Source: UBA7803 sp040219135
Lineage (GTDB): Bacteria > Pseudomonadota > Gammaproteobacteria > Pseudomonadales > Azotimanducaceae
Direction: 5' to 3'
DNA: 64,000 nucleotides
Assembly (NCBI GenBank): GCA_040219135.1
Contig: JAVJTA010000017.1
Location: 248,001 to 312,000, forward strand
Shown one piece after another: positions 26,031-33,538 of this stretch. The notes under the pieces were generated by a model. That model was not told where the DNA came from, searched no databases, and saw only the letters and a program-made list of their open reading frames with translations. The position numbers and the translations under genes were made by a program. Within the stretch, counting starts at the first letter, position 1. Each line of letters opens with the position of its first letter.

Positions 26031-26091
26031 TTGAAGACGGATCTTGAAGACGGATCTTGAAGACGGAACCTGAAGATGGAACTTGAAGAAC
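26031..26091. repeat. 13-base tandem repeat, about 4.7 copies
   Basis: Units TTGAAGACGGATC, TTGAAGACGGATC, TTGAAGACGGAAC, CTGAAGATGGAAC and a partial TTGAAGAAC follow one another from 26031. The fourth unit contains the ATG of the 38-residue ORF. The first two units are identical and the later ones have diverged, as in replication slippage. Confidence 0.92.
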
Positions 26092-26192
26092 TCGCCGAGG
26101 GCGATCGCGCGGGCGACGCCTTCCTCGGCGACGGCACGCCCTGGGACCCGGATGATCCCGCGCCGGCCTGGGTCGACGCCTACGAAGGGTGA
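26076..26192 (+). CDS. Possible 38-residue acidic peptide
   Basis: ATG 26076 opens a frame encoding a very acidic peptide: MELEELAEGDRAGDAF, then a Trp/Asp/Pro-rich end (WDPDDPAPAWVDAYEG). The start lies inside the 13-base repeat, and GAAG is the only purine stretch upstream. It may be translated or be chance; no homologue is known to me. Confidence 0.3.
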   Translation: MELEELAEGDRAGDAFLGDGTPWDPDDPAPAWVDAYEG

Positions 26193-26195
26193 TTC

Positions 26196-26218
26196 GGTTC
26201 ACGGTTTCACTGTGAACC
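26196..26218. other. Inverted repeat after the small ORF
   Basis: GGTTCAC, nine-base loop, GTGAACC: a perfect seven-base stem four bases after the TGA of the 38-residue frame. No T-tract follows, so terminator activity is uncertain; it could also be an operator for the gene at 26322. Confidence 0.4.
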
Positions 26219-26321
26219 CGTGCGATGCGGCTTGCGGCCCACTCTGATTCAATCGGACGTTACCACAGGCCGGTTCGTTCCAGCCGGCGATCGCGTACAC
26301 GGGTAACGGAAGAGGAGTGTC

Positions 26322-27143
26322 ATGGCCAGTCAGGACGGCGCGCAGGAAATCATTGTGCTGTTCGACGCGCAGGGGTCGAAGATCGACCTGGAAATGCGTT
26401 TCGAGCAGTTCAACGCCCTGCTTGCGCAGAAAGCCACCCTGGGCAGCCACGCCGCCAGCACGGTCAGGGCTGCCTATGCCCAGGTCGGTGCCGGACTGGT
26501 TGTCCGCGCGGTGGTGTTTTTCCTGTTCAGGGTCAACGACAGCGGCTACGTGGACCCGGCGTTCAATCTTCCCCTCGACTACATGGCGCAGAACGCCGGC
26601 CAGGGTCCGGACCTGGGCAATGGTCCCATCGTCATGGCCTGCCGCAGCCAGTGTCCGGTGCCGTGGCACTCCATCAACGTCTGGGAACCGTCCGGCGAAC
26701 TCAAGTCCCATCCCGCGATGCTGGTGCAGAAAGCCGTATGGCGGAATCGGCTGGGGCTCAAACCCGTACCCATGACGGCGGTCAGCAACGGCGCGGCAAA
26801 ATCGAAAGAGCTGGCGGGTGCGCGCGCGGCACAACGCGTCGAAGGCGGCGTGCAGCTCGATCAGGCGGCCAACGGGACCATCGGACGGGCCCGGCTGCGC
26901 GCCATCGACGAAACCCTGACCGCCACCTTCGGCGACGCCGGGCGGGTCAACGTCAGCCAGTACACGCGCCAGCATCGGGAGCACATGGCAGAGCAGTTCC
27001 GCAGCGAAATGGAGCGCCAGCAGCAGGGCTATCTGGAGCAGATCAAGGGTTGCCGTGAGGAAATCCAGAAACTGAAGTCTGCCCTGCGCCACGAAAAGGA
27101 ACGAAACCGTCGCCTGCAGCAGCTGCTGCGCGGCGACGTCTGA
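26322..27143 (+). CDS. Hypothetical protein with C-terminal coiled coil
   Basis: A 273-residue soluble protein that I do not recognise. The ATG follows GGAAGAGGAG. Residues 1-110 contain beta/alpha stretches (EIIVLFDAQGSKIDL, VVRAVVFFLFRVN) and two Cys in MACRSQCPVPWHS. From about 215 to the end it is a charged helix (REHMAEQFRSEMERQQQGY, IQKLKSALRHEKERNRRLQ) that should form a coiled coil. No signal peptide or membrane span is evident. Codon use is like that of the neighbours. Confidence 0.7.
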   Translation: MASQDGAQEIIVLFDAQGSKIDLEMRFEQFNALLAQKATLGSHAASTVRAAYAQVGAGLVVRAVVFFLFRVNDSGYVDPAFNLPLDYMAQNAGQGPDLGNGPIVMACRSQCPVPWHSINVWEPSGELKSHPAMLVQKAVWRNRLGLKPVPMTAVSNGAAKSKELAGARAAQRVEGGVQLDQAANGTIGRARLRAIDETLTATFGDAGRVNVSQYTRQHREHMAEQFRSEMERQQQGYLEQIKGCREEIQKLKSALRHEKERNRRLQQLLRGDV

Positions 27144-27265
27144 TCTCGGCACCTGGGCGCGGCCGGCGAGGCGCGGCCGGCTAGGCAGCCGGCGTCGTGA
27201 TCCCTATCATCGGGCAGGTCGGCCGCCCGCGGGTGGCCACTCCACGGATATCACGGAGGCCGGCC

Positions 27266-27907
27266 GTGCACATCGAAGTATTCTCCGACGTCGTCTGTCC
27301 CTGGTGTTTCATCGGCAAGCGCCGCCTCGACGCCGTGCTGGCGGGAGCCGCGGGTGAAGGCGTGAGCGTCTCCTGGCGTCCCTATCAGCTCTACCCGCAG
27401 ATGCCCGAGCAGGGCATGGACCGGGAGGCTTTCATGCGCGCCCGGTTCGGCGATGAAGTAGATGCCGGCCAGATCTACCAGCGGGTACTCACGGAAGCGC
27501 GCAGCGAAGGTCTCGACCTCCACTTCGATCGCATCCGCACGGCGCCCAACACCTTTCGCGCCCACCGTCTGTTGTCCTGGGCGGAGCGGTCGGGACGCCA
27601 GCACGAACTCGCCGAGGTGCTTTTCCGTTTCTACTTCCAGGACGGTCGCGACGTCGGCGACCCCGCCGAGCTGGCCGCAGCGGCGGAACAGGCCGGCCTC
27701 GACGCGGTTGCCGCTGCCGAGATGCTGGCCGGCCACGACGAGGAGGACAAGGTGCGCTCGGAGCTGTCCCTGGCACAGGCGGTGGGCGTCACCGGCGTGC
27801 CGTTCTTCGTCCTCGCCGGTCGCTTCGCCATCCCCGGCGCGCAGCCGCGGGAAACCATGAGTCAGCTCATCTCCCGCGCGCGCGAGCGCCTTGCCGAGGA
27901 AGCTTGA
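27266..27907 (+). CDS. DsbA-family FrnE-like oxidoreductase
   Basis: A 213-residue thioredoxin-fold protein with an inserted helical domain. The redox motif is CPWC in FSDVVCPWCFIGKRRLD, and the cis-Pro loop is VTGVPFFVL. This is the FrnE/2-hydroxychromene isomerase-like group of DsbA proteins; it lacks a signal peptide, so it probably acts in the cytoplasm. GTG 27266 was chosen because GGAGG lies six bases upstream; the frame is open to a GTG at 27197. Confidence 0.9.
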   Translation: MHIEVFSDVVCPWCFIGKRRLDAVLAGAAGEGVSVSWRPYQLYPQMPEQGMDREAFMRARFGDEVDAGQIYQRVLTEARSEGLDLHFDRIRTAPNTFRAHRLLSWAERSGRQHELAEVLFRFYFQDGRDVGDPAELAAAAEQAGLDAVAAAEMLAGHDEEDKVRSELSLAQAVGVTGVPFFVLAGRFAIPGAQPRETMSQLISRARERLAEEA

Positions 27908-27934
27908 AGGGCGCAGCAGGCGGTGTGCGGCGCG

Positions 27935-28141
27935 CTAGCGGTGGTCGGGAAGCACCAGACGTGGCGGCACGGAATGGCTGAACACATGCTTGGCGATCAC
28001 GTCGTAGACGTGACCGCAGGCATTGCAGTGGATCACCAGAAACCACGGCTGCCGGTGGCGGGAACGCTCGACGCTCTCGCGCGAGACGATGTGGTTCATG
28101 CCCTGCACGCCGCAGTCCGGGCATTTCGGTTCAGCAGCCAT
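27935..28141 (-). CDS. Small zinc-ribbon protein
   Basis: A 68-residue protein with two CxxC knuckles, CPDC at the N-terminus and CNAC in the middle (VIHCNACGHVYDV), which should bind one zinc. ATG 28141 follows AGGAG by seven bases. The role is unknown. It lies 24 bases downstream of cysE and is probably its co-transcript. Confidence 0.7.
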   Translation of the reverse strand: MAAEPKCPDCGVQGMNHIVSRESVERSRHRQPWFLVIHCNACGHVYDVIAKHVFSHSVPPRLVLPDHR

Positions 28142-28164
28142 CGGTGTGCTCCTGGGCGTCCCGC

Positions 28165-29007
28165 TCAACCGAGCGTCTGATCCATTTCGTGGGCAGCGAT
28201 CTTGTTGCCGGTGCGACCCACCACTTTCGCCGGCACGCCGGCCACGGTAACCCCCGGCGGCACATCCTCGAGCACCACGCTGCCTGCGCCTACCTTGGCT
28301 CCGGCGCCGACCTCGATGTTGCCGATGATCTTACATCCGGCGGCGAGCAGCACACCGCGCCGGATCTTCGGATGGCGGTCGCCGGTCTCCTTGCCGGTGC
28401 CGCCCAAGGTCACCGCGTGCAGCATGGATACGTCGTCCTCGATCACTGCGGTCTCGCCTACCACCACGCCGGTGGCGTGGTCGAGCATGATCCCCGAGCC
28501 GATCCGCGCCGCCGGATGAATGTCCACACCCAGGGTGACGCTGATCTGGTTCTGAAAGAACTGCGCCAGGGTGCGGCGACCGCGTCCCCACAGCCAGTGG
28601 GCTATGCGATACGCCTGCAGGGCGTGAAAGCCCTTGAAGAACAGGAACGGCTGTGACAGGTCTTCACACGCCGGATCGCGGGTGTAGGCGGCAACGATAT
28701 CCAGCGCCGCGGCGCCGAGGATCTCCGGACTCGCTTCCTCCGCTTCGGTGATCACGTCGCGAATGAGCATGGTCGGCAGCATCGGGTTGTCGAGCTTGCT
28801 GGCGAGCCGGAACGACAGCGCCGATCCAAACGACTTGTGGTTGAGCACGGTGGCGTGAAAGTAGCTGCCGAGTATCGGCTCCTGGGCCGCTTTGACCGCG
28901 GCTTCTTCGCGCATCAGTGCCCAGAGCGCGGCGCTGCCCTCGCTGGCGCTGGCGCGGCGGACCTGTTCGATGGCCTCGAGGTAGCGCTGATCGACGGCCG
29001 TGTTCAT
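28165..29007 (-). CDS. cysE: Serine O-acetyltransferase
   Basis: Makes O-acetyl-L-serine from serine and acetyl-CoA, the first step of cysteine synthesis. The 280 residues have the helical N-terminal domain (RDPACEDLSQPFLFFKGFHALQAYRIAHW) and the left-handed beta-helix with hexapeptide repeats, including the active-site DIHPAARIGSG and LDHATGVVVGETAVIEDD. The ATG at 29007 gives normal length. The C-terminal tail MDQTLG lacks the usual terminal Ile for CysK docking, as far as can be judged. It is divergent from nadK. Confidence 0.96.
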   Translation of the reverse strand: MNTAVDQRYLEAIEQVRRASASEGSAALWALMREEAAVKAAQEPILGSYFHATVLNHKSFGSALSFRLASKLDNPMLPTMLIRDVITEAEEASPEILGAAALDIVAAYTRDPACEDLSQPFLFFKGFHALQAYRIAHWLWGRGRRTLAQFFQNQISVTLGVDIHPAARIGSGIMLDHATGVVVGETAVIEDDVSMLHAVTLGGTGKETGDRHPKIRRGVLLAAGCKIIGNIEVGAGAKVGAGSVVLEDVPPGVTVAGVPAKVVGRTGNKIAAHEMDQTLG

Positions 29008-29173
29008 GCCGGACTCCGGATTCGCTGCGCCAGCTGGTTGGACGCGGGCCCTGCAGGTTAGTTTCGTGCACGGTGAATTTCCAGGGGCCGCCGCGAGCGA
29101 GCCGGAGGCGCCATCGGCAGGATTGTCCGCAGGGGGGCGGTATGTGTACTGTGCGGTTTTCGGGGGAGACAGG

Positions 29174-30082
29174 ATGAGCCAGTTTGCCACCGTCGGGCTG
29201 ATCAGCCGGCGGGACAGTCCGGAGATCCTCGACAGTGTCATCGCGGTCCACGACTGCCTGCAGCGCCACAAGCGCGCCGTGGTCGTGGAGGACGTCACGG
29301 CTGCGACGCTGCCCGGATTCCGTGGCGAGGTGGCGCCACGGCTGGAACTCGGTCGGCGCTGCGATCTGCTGGTGGTCGTGGGCGGCGACGGCAGCCTGCT
29401 CGGCGTGGCCCGGGATCTTGCGCATTTCAGCGTGCCCGTGCTCGGTGTCAATCGCGGTGGGCTCGGGTTTCTCGCCGACATCCCGCCGGATCAGGTCGAC
29501 ATCCGGCTGCCGGCGGTGCTCGACGGCAACTACAGCACCGAAGACCATTTCCTGCTCGATGCCCGGGTGGTCAACGACGGCATCGAGACCGGGCGCTCGC
29601 CGGCGTTGAACGACGTGGTGGTGCACCTAGGAACCATGACGAGGATGATGGAGTTCTCGCTGTGGGTCGACAGCCAGTTCGTCTACGATCAGCGCTCCGA
29701 TGGGCTGATCATCGCCTCGCCGACCGGTTCCACCGCCTACTCGCTGTCTGCCGGAGGCCCGATCATGCATCCCTCGCTCGATGCGATCGTCATCGTGCCG
29801 ATGTTTCCCCACACCCTGACGTCCCGGCCGCTGGTCGTGCGCGGTCAGTCGGAGATCAGCATCGTCATCGGCGAGACCGGCACCACCGAGGGTCAGGTCA
29901 GCTGCGATTCGCAGGTCGATTTCCCGCTCCAGGCCGGCGCCGAGGTCCGGATCCGTAAATACCAGACCGCGCTGCGCCTGATATACCCCATGGATCACAA
30001 CTTCTACGAGTCCTGCCGCAGCAAGCTCGACTGGGCCAGCCGGCTCGGCGGACCGCGCACGGACGGGGCCCCTAGTCCGTAG
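29174..30082 (+). CDS. nadK: NAD kinase
   Basis: Phosphorylates NAD to NADP with ATP. The 302 residues carry the GGDGSLL motif after VVV, NRGGLGFLADI, and the second conserved loop SPTGSTAYSLSAGGPI. ATG 29174 follows GGGGGAGACAGG. Its last codons overlap the end of the convergent mocA-like gene by 11 bases. Length is normal for proteobacterial NadK. Confidence 0.97.
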   Translation: MSQFATVGLISRRDSPEILDSVIAVHDCLQRHKRAVVVEDVTAATLPGFRGEVAPRLELGRRCDLLVVVGGDGSLLGVARDLAHFSVPVLGVNRGGLGFLADIPPDQVDIRLPAVLDGNYSTEDHFLLDARVVNDGIETGRSPALNDVVVHLGTMTRMMEFSLWVDSQFVYDQRSDGLIIASPTGSTAYSLSAGGPIMHPSLDAIVIVPMFPHTLTSRPLVVRGQSEISIVIGETGTTEGQVSCDSQVDFPLQAGAEVRIRKYQTALRLIYPMDHNFYESCRSKLDWASRLGGPRTDGAPSP

Positions 30083-30680
30083 GCGGCGTGTCGAGATCCT
30101 CGAGCACGCCGGCGTCGACCACCGGCACCCGGATCAACCCGGCGGCGGCGCCGCGCACCAGCGGCCGGGCGCCCTGGTCGCCGCTGAGCGCCATCAGGCG
30201 CGGCAGGTAGTCCCGCGAGAACCCCACCGGATGCCCCGGTTCACCGTCGTGTACGGGCTGGACGATGGCCGGTCCGTTGGCGTTGGCGAGGGCGTCTTGC
30301 AGGATCGCGAGGGTGGCCGGCTGCACCCAGGCCATGTCGCCGAGGGCGACGAACAGCCGGTCCCAGCCCCGTTGCGCCGCGGCGCGCGCGCCGCAGGCCA
30401 GGCTGTGGCCCATGCCGAGGCGGGCGTCAGCGCACAGCACCACCTGCACCCGGGCGGCCCAGTCGGCGGCGCGGATGTCTTCGACCAGATCCCGGTCTTC
30501 GGGGCGCAGCACGACCATTACCTCGGCGAAGGCGGCGGCGTAGCGCTGCAGCGTGGCAAACAGCAGGCGGGTACCGTCGGGCAGGGTGTGACGTCGCTTG
30601 TCGCTGCCGAAGCGGCGCCCGAAGCCGGCGGCCAGAACGATGGCGCCGGCGCGGGAACCGCCTGGCGCGGGCTCGCTCAG
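30072..30680 (-). CDS. MocA/MobA-like nucleotidyltransferase
   Basis: A protein of about 202 residues with the nucleotidyltransferase signature LAAGFGRRFGSDKR and a conserved GDMAWV loop, typical of molybdenum-cofactor cytidylyl- or guanylyltransferases and similar enzymes. It sits directly after XdhC. No ATG, GTG or TTG is available before the signature; a CTG at 30680 overlaps the XdhC stop as CTGA, with the same geometry as the ATGA overlaps of other genes here, so CTG is proposed as start. The end overlaps nadK by 11 bases. Substrate is uncertain. Confidence 0.82.
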   Translation of the reverse strand: MSEPAPGGSRAGAIVLAAGFGRRFGSDKRRHTLPDGTRLLFATLQRYAAAFAEVMVVLRPEDRDLVEDIRAADWAARVQVVLCADARLGMGHSLACGARAAAQRGWDRLFVALGDMAWVQPATLAILQDALANANGPAIVQPVHDGEPGHPVGFSRDYLPRLMALSGDQGARPLVRGAAAGLIRVPVVDAGVLEDLDTPPTD

Positions 30681-31678
30681 CCGGCCACCGCGGTGGCGAG
30701 CTGCTCGCGCGAGCGCACCGCGGCGGCGCTGCGCACGGCGATGATCTCGGCGATGATGGCGATGGCGATCTCCGGCGGCGTCTTCGAACCGATCGGCAGC
30801 CCGATGGGCGCGTGCAGGCGGTCGAGGGCGGCGTCGTCGACGTCGAGTTCGCGCAGCCGCGCGCGTCGGCTCGCCGAGGTACGGGTGGATCCCATCGCGC
30901 CGACGTAGAACGCCGGCGTAGCCAGGGCTTCCATCAGCCCCATGTCGTCGATGCGGGGATCGTGAGTGAGGGCGACAATCGCCGACGACGGATCGCTGGC
31001 GTGGGCGCGCACCGCGTCGTCGGGCATGTCGGCGATCAGCGTGACCCCGGCCACGCCGAACTCGTCGATCAGGTGCTGACGCGGGTCGCAGACGGTAACC
31101 TGGTAGTCGAGCTTCAGGGCCAGCTCGGCCAGGTATTTCGAGACCATGCCGGCGCCGATGATGAACAGCTGGTGGCGTGGCCCGATGGTGTGAGCCAGCG
31201 TCTGGCTCGCCGGGTTCCAGTGCAGGGGCTGGAAGGCGTCGGTATCGGCCAGGGCGCGGGTCCCGTCGCCAAGATTGACGATGCGCTGCGTCCAGACGCG
31301 TTGGCTGAGTCGCGTGCGCAGCGTGTCGAAGTGCTCGCGGGTCGACGCGTCCGCGGACAGCGGTTCGATCGCGATGTGCAGCGAACCACCGCACGGCAGA
31401 CCGAATTTCTCCACTTCCTCCGCCGAAATGCCGTACTGGAAGAACTGCGGACGTTCCCGGGCGAGTTCTCCGGTGGTGAGCTTCTCCAGCAGATCGTCCT
31501 CGACGCAGCCGCCCGACAGGGAGCCGACGATGCGGCCGCTGCCGTTGCAGGCGAACAGCGAGCCCACGGGTCGCGGCGACGATCCCCACGTCTCGATCAC
31601 GGTGGCGAGCCAGCAGGACTCGCCGCCCTCGAGCCAGCGGCAGATCTGTCCCAGTACTTCGTCGTCTACGGCTTGCAT
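30677..31678 (-). CDS. XdhC/CoxI-family protein
   Basis: A 333-residue XdhC-type protein, a molybdenum-cofactor-binding chaperone that inserts sulfurated cofactor into xanthine dehydrogenase-type enzymes. It has the N-terminal XdhC domain with WGSSPRPVGS and SGGCVEDDL and a C-terminal Rossmann domain (FIIGAGMVSKYLAELAL). XdhC and MocA form a usual pair, but no molybdenum hydroxylase gene is in the window. Confidence 0.9.
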   Translation of the reverse strand: MQAVDDEVLGQICRWLEGGESCWLATVIETWGSSPRPVGSLFACNGSGRIVGSLSGGCVEDDLLEKLTTGELARERPQFFQYGISAEEVEKFGLPCGGSLHIAIEPLSADASTREHFDTLRTRLSQRVWTQRIVNLGDGTRALADTDAFQPLHWNPASQTLAHTIGPRHQLFIIGAGMVSKYLAELALKLDYQVTVCDPRQHLIDEFGVAGVTLIADMPDDAVRAHASDPSSAIVALTHDPRIDDMGLMEALATPAFYVGAMGSTRTSASRRARLRELDVDDAALDRLHAPIGLPIGSKTPPEIAIAIIAEIIAVRSAAAVRSREQLATAVAG

Positions 31679-31737
31679 ATCCCCGCTATTGTGGTGAAAG
31701 TGCCAGGCCAGTTTACTACTTCTCCCGGCCTTTCTTC

Positions 31738-32580
31738 ATGCGCGTCATCGAGACCTCCGTCGACGAGGATCTGTCGCTGTTCTCGAGCTACCTGTGGCAG
31801 CGGCGCGTGCCGCACCGGATATTCCAGGAGAGCGGCGCCCAGGTCGTGGAACTCGCCGATCCCGGGCAGGAGCAGGAGGTGCGCGACGCCTATCGGGCCT
31901 GGAAGAGTGGCCGGCTCACCCTCGAGGCCGCAGCGCGGCCGCGCGCGCCGGCACGCTGGCCGCGCGCATTGGTCCGCTATCGCGGCCTGACCCTGCTGAT
32001 CGCGCTGACCTGCCTGGCATTTCCCTTCAGCCTGCCGCTGTCTTCCGGGACGCTGTCGGACGTCGCGGCTGCGCTGACCATCGTTGATCCGCGCTCCATT
32101 GACACGCTGCCGTCGCTGCCGGCGTTGCTCGCCGAAGGCCAGGTGTGGCGCTGGTTCACACCCATCTTCCTGCACTTCTCGGTGCTGCATCTCGCCTTCA
32201 ATTGCGCCATCACCATCGAACTCGGCCGCCGCGTCGAGGGTGCGCTGGGCGCGCTGGGGCTGTGGCTGCTGGTGCTGGCACTCGCGGCGGCGAGCAATCT
32301 GTGCCAGTTCGCCTTCGGCGGCGGGCCCCTGTTCGGCGGATTGTCCGGGGTCGCTTACGGTCTGCTCGGCTTCGTCCTGGTGATGGCGCGGCGCTGGCCG
32401 GCTGCCGCAGTCTGGCGGCTGCCGCCGGGTCTGTCCGGCGGGTTGCTGGTGTTTCTGGTGCTGTTCAGCACCGGCGTCACCGAGGCGTTCGGTCTGTACG
32501 TTGCCAACGCCGCCCACTGGAGCGGGCTGGCCGCCGGCGCGCTGCTCGGCGCCCTGTGGCGGGCGCCCGCCGAGGCCTGA
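31738..32580 (+). CDS. glpG: Rhomboid intramembrane serine protease GlpG
   Basis: A 280-residue rhomboid protease with a cytoplasmic N-terminal domain (1-80) and about six membrane helices. The catalytic dyad is Ser203 in GGLSGVAYG and His260 in NAAHWSG; the oxyanion residues His151 and Asn155 are in HFSVLHLAFN. The WRWFTPIFLHF loop and GxxxExxxG-like ELGRRVEG segment agree. It cleaves membrane-protein substrates within or near the bilayer. Four bases separate it from the next gene. Confidence 0.94.
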   Translation: MRVIETSVDEDLSLFSSYLWQRRVPHRIFQESGAQVVELADPGQEQEVRDAYRAWKSGRLTLEAAARPRAPARWPRALVRYRGLTLLIALTCLAFPFSLPLSSGTLSDVAAALTIVDPRSIDTLPSLPALLAEGQVWRWFTPIFLHFSVLHLAFNCAITIELGRRVEGALGALGLWLLVLALAAASNLCQFAFGGGPLFGGLSGVAYGLLGFVLVMARRWPAAAVWRLPPGLSGGLLVFLVLFSTGVTEAFGLYVANAAHWSGLAAGALLGALWRAPAEA

Positions 32581-32584
32581 GCAG

Positions 32585-33538
32585 ATGCGGCCCGGGAGCC
32601 GGATCGAGGGCCCGCTGGAGAAGCTGGCCGTGGCACCCGGCGAGCCTGCCCGCTACCGGCTGGCGCTGCGCGACGAACCTGTCGCAGACCGTGGCGGCGC
32701 AGAAAGCGCGGCGAGCCCGCGAGGCGGGCTCGAGCTGAATCCGCTGCTCGGCCGCGCGCTGTCCATCGAGTTTCTCGGCCGGATCAGCTGTGCCGAGTGC
32801 GGGACGGTCACCGCAAAGAGCTATGGCCGCGGGTACTGTTATCCCTGCTTCCGCGCCCTGGCGCGCTGCGATCTCTGCGTGGTCAGTCCGGCGCGCTGCC
32901 ACTTCCATCTCGGCACCTGCCGGGAGCCCGCCTGGGGCGAGGCCTTCTGCATGCAGCCGCACCAGGTCTATCTGGCGAACTCCAGCGGCCCGAAGGTGGG
33001 CATCACCACGGCCCGGGGCGAGATCACCCGCTGGCTGGATCAGGGGGCGAGTCAGGGCCTGGTGATCGCCGATGCGCCGACGCGGCACCTCGCCGGCGTG
33101 CTGGAAAAGGAACTAACCGGGGCGGTCAGCGATCGTACCGACTGGCGCGCGCTGCTGCGCGGGCCGGCGGCGCCGGTGGATCTGCCGGCGCTGCGCGACC
33201 GTCTGCGCGCGTGGCTGCGCGACCGGGGCGCGCCGTTGCCGGACGGCGTAGTCTGGCGGGACTCCGGTCGGGTCGTCAGTCTCGACTACCCGGTGCTCGA
33301 TTACCCGCGCCAGCTGCGCCGTCTGCGTCTCGACCGGCACCGGCGCATCGCAGGCACGCTGGTCGGCGTGAAGGGCCAGTACCTGCTGTTCGAACACGGC
33401 GTGTTCAGCGTCGGTGGCCACCGGGCATTCCACGTCCGGGTGGCGCTGCAGCCGGCGGGGGCGTTGCCCCGTGTGGAGCCCGCCCCCGCACCGACGGACG
33501 ATCCGATCGACGATTCCCAACTGGAGCTTTTTTCGTGA
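32585..33538 (+). CDS. DUF2797 protein with cysteine-rich zinc-binding region
   Basis: A 317-residue protein of the DUF2797 family, usually found beside pepN in gammaproteobacteria, as here. A Cys-rich domain (CAECGTVTAKSYGRGYCYPCF, then CDLC and further Cys/His) should bind zinc. Later blocks KVGITTARGEITRWLDQGA and TDWRALL resemble GIY-YIG-like nuclease folds in published family descriptions, but no activity is known. ATG 32585 lies four bases after glpG, and its stop overlaps the pepN GTG. Confidence 0.86.
   Translation: MRPGSRIEGPLEKLAVAPGEPARYRLALRDEPVADRGGAESAASPRGGLELNPLLGRALSIEFLGRISCAECGTVTAKSYGRGYCYPCFRALARCDLCVVSPARCHFHLGTCREPAWGEAFCMQPHQVYLANSSGPKVGITTARGEITRWLDQGASQGLVIADAPTRHLAGVLEKELTGAVSDRTDWRALLRGPAAPVDLPALRDRLRAWLRDRGAPLPDGVVWRDSGRVVSLDYPVLDYPRQLRRLRLDRHRRIAGTLVGVKGQYLLFEHGVFSVGGHRAFHVRVALQPAGALPRVEPAPAPTDDPIDDSQLELFS

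Noticed and set aside
32797..33534. N-terminal extension of PepN (246 extra residues)
   Set aside because: This stretch is the DUF2797 gene in another frame; GTG 33535 gives the normal PepN N-terminus.
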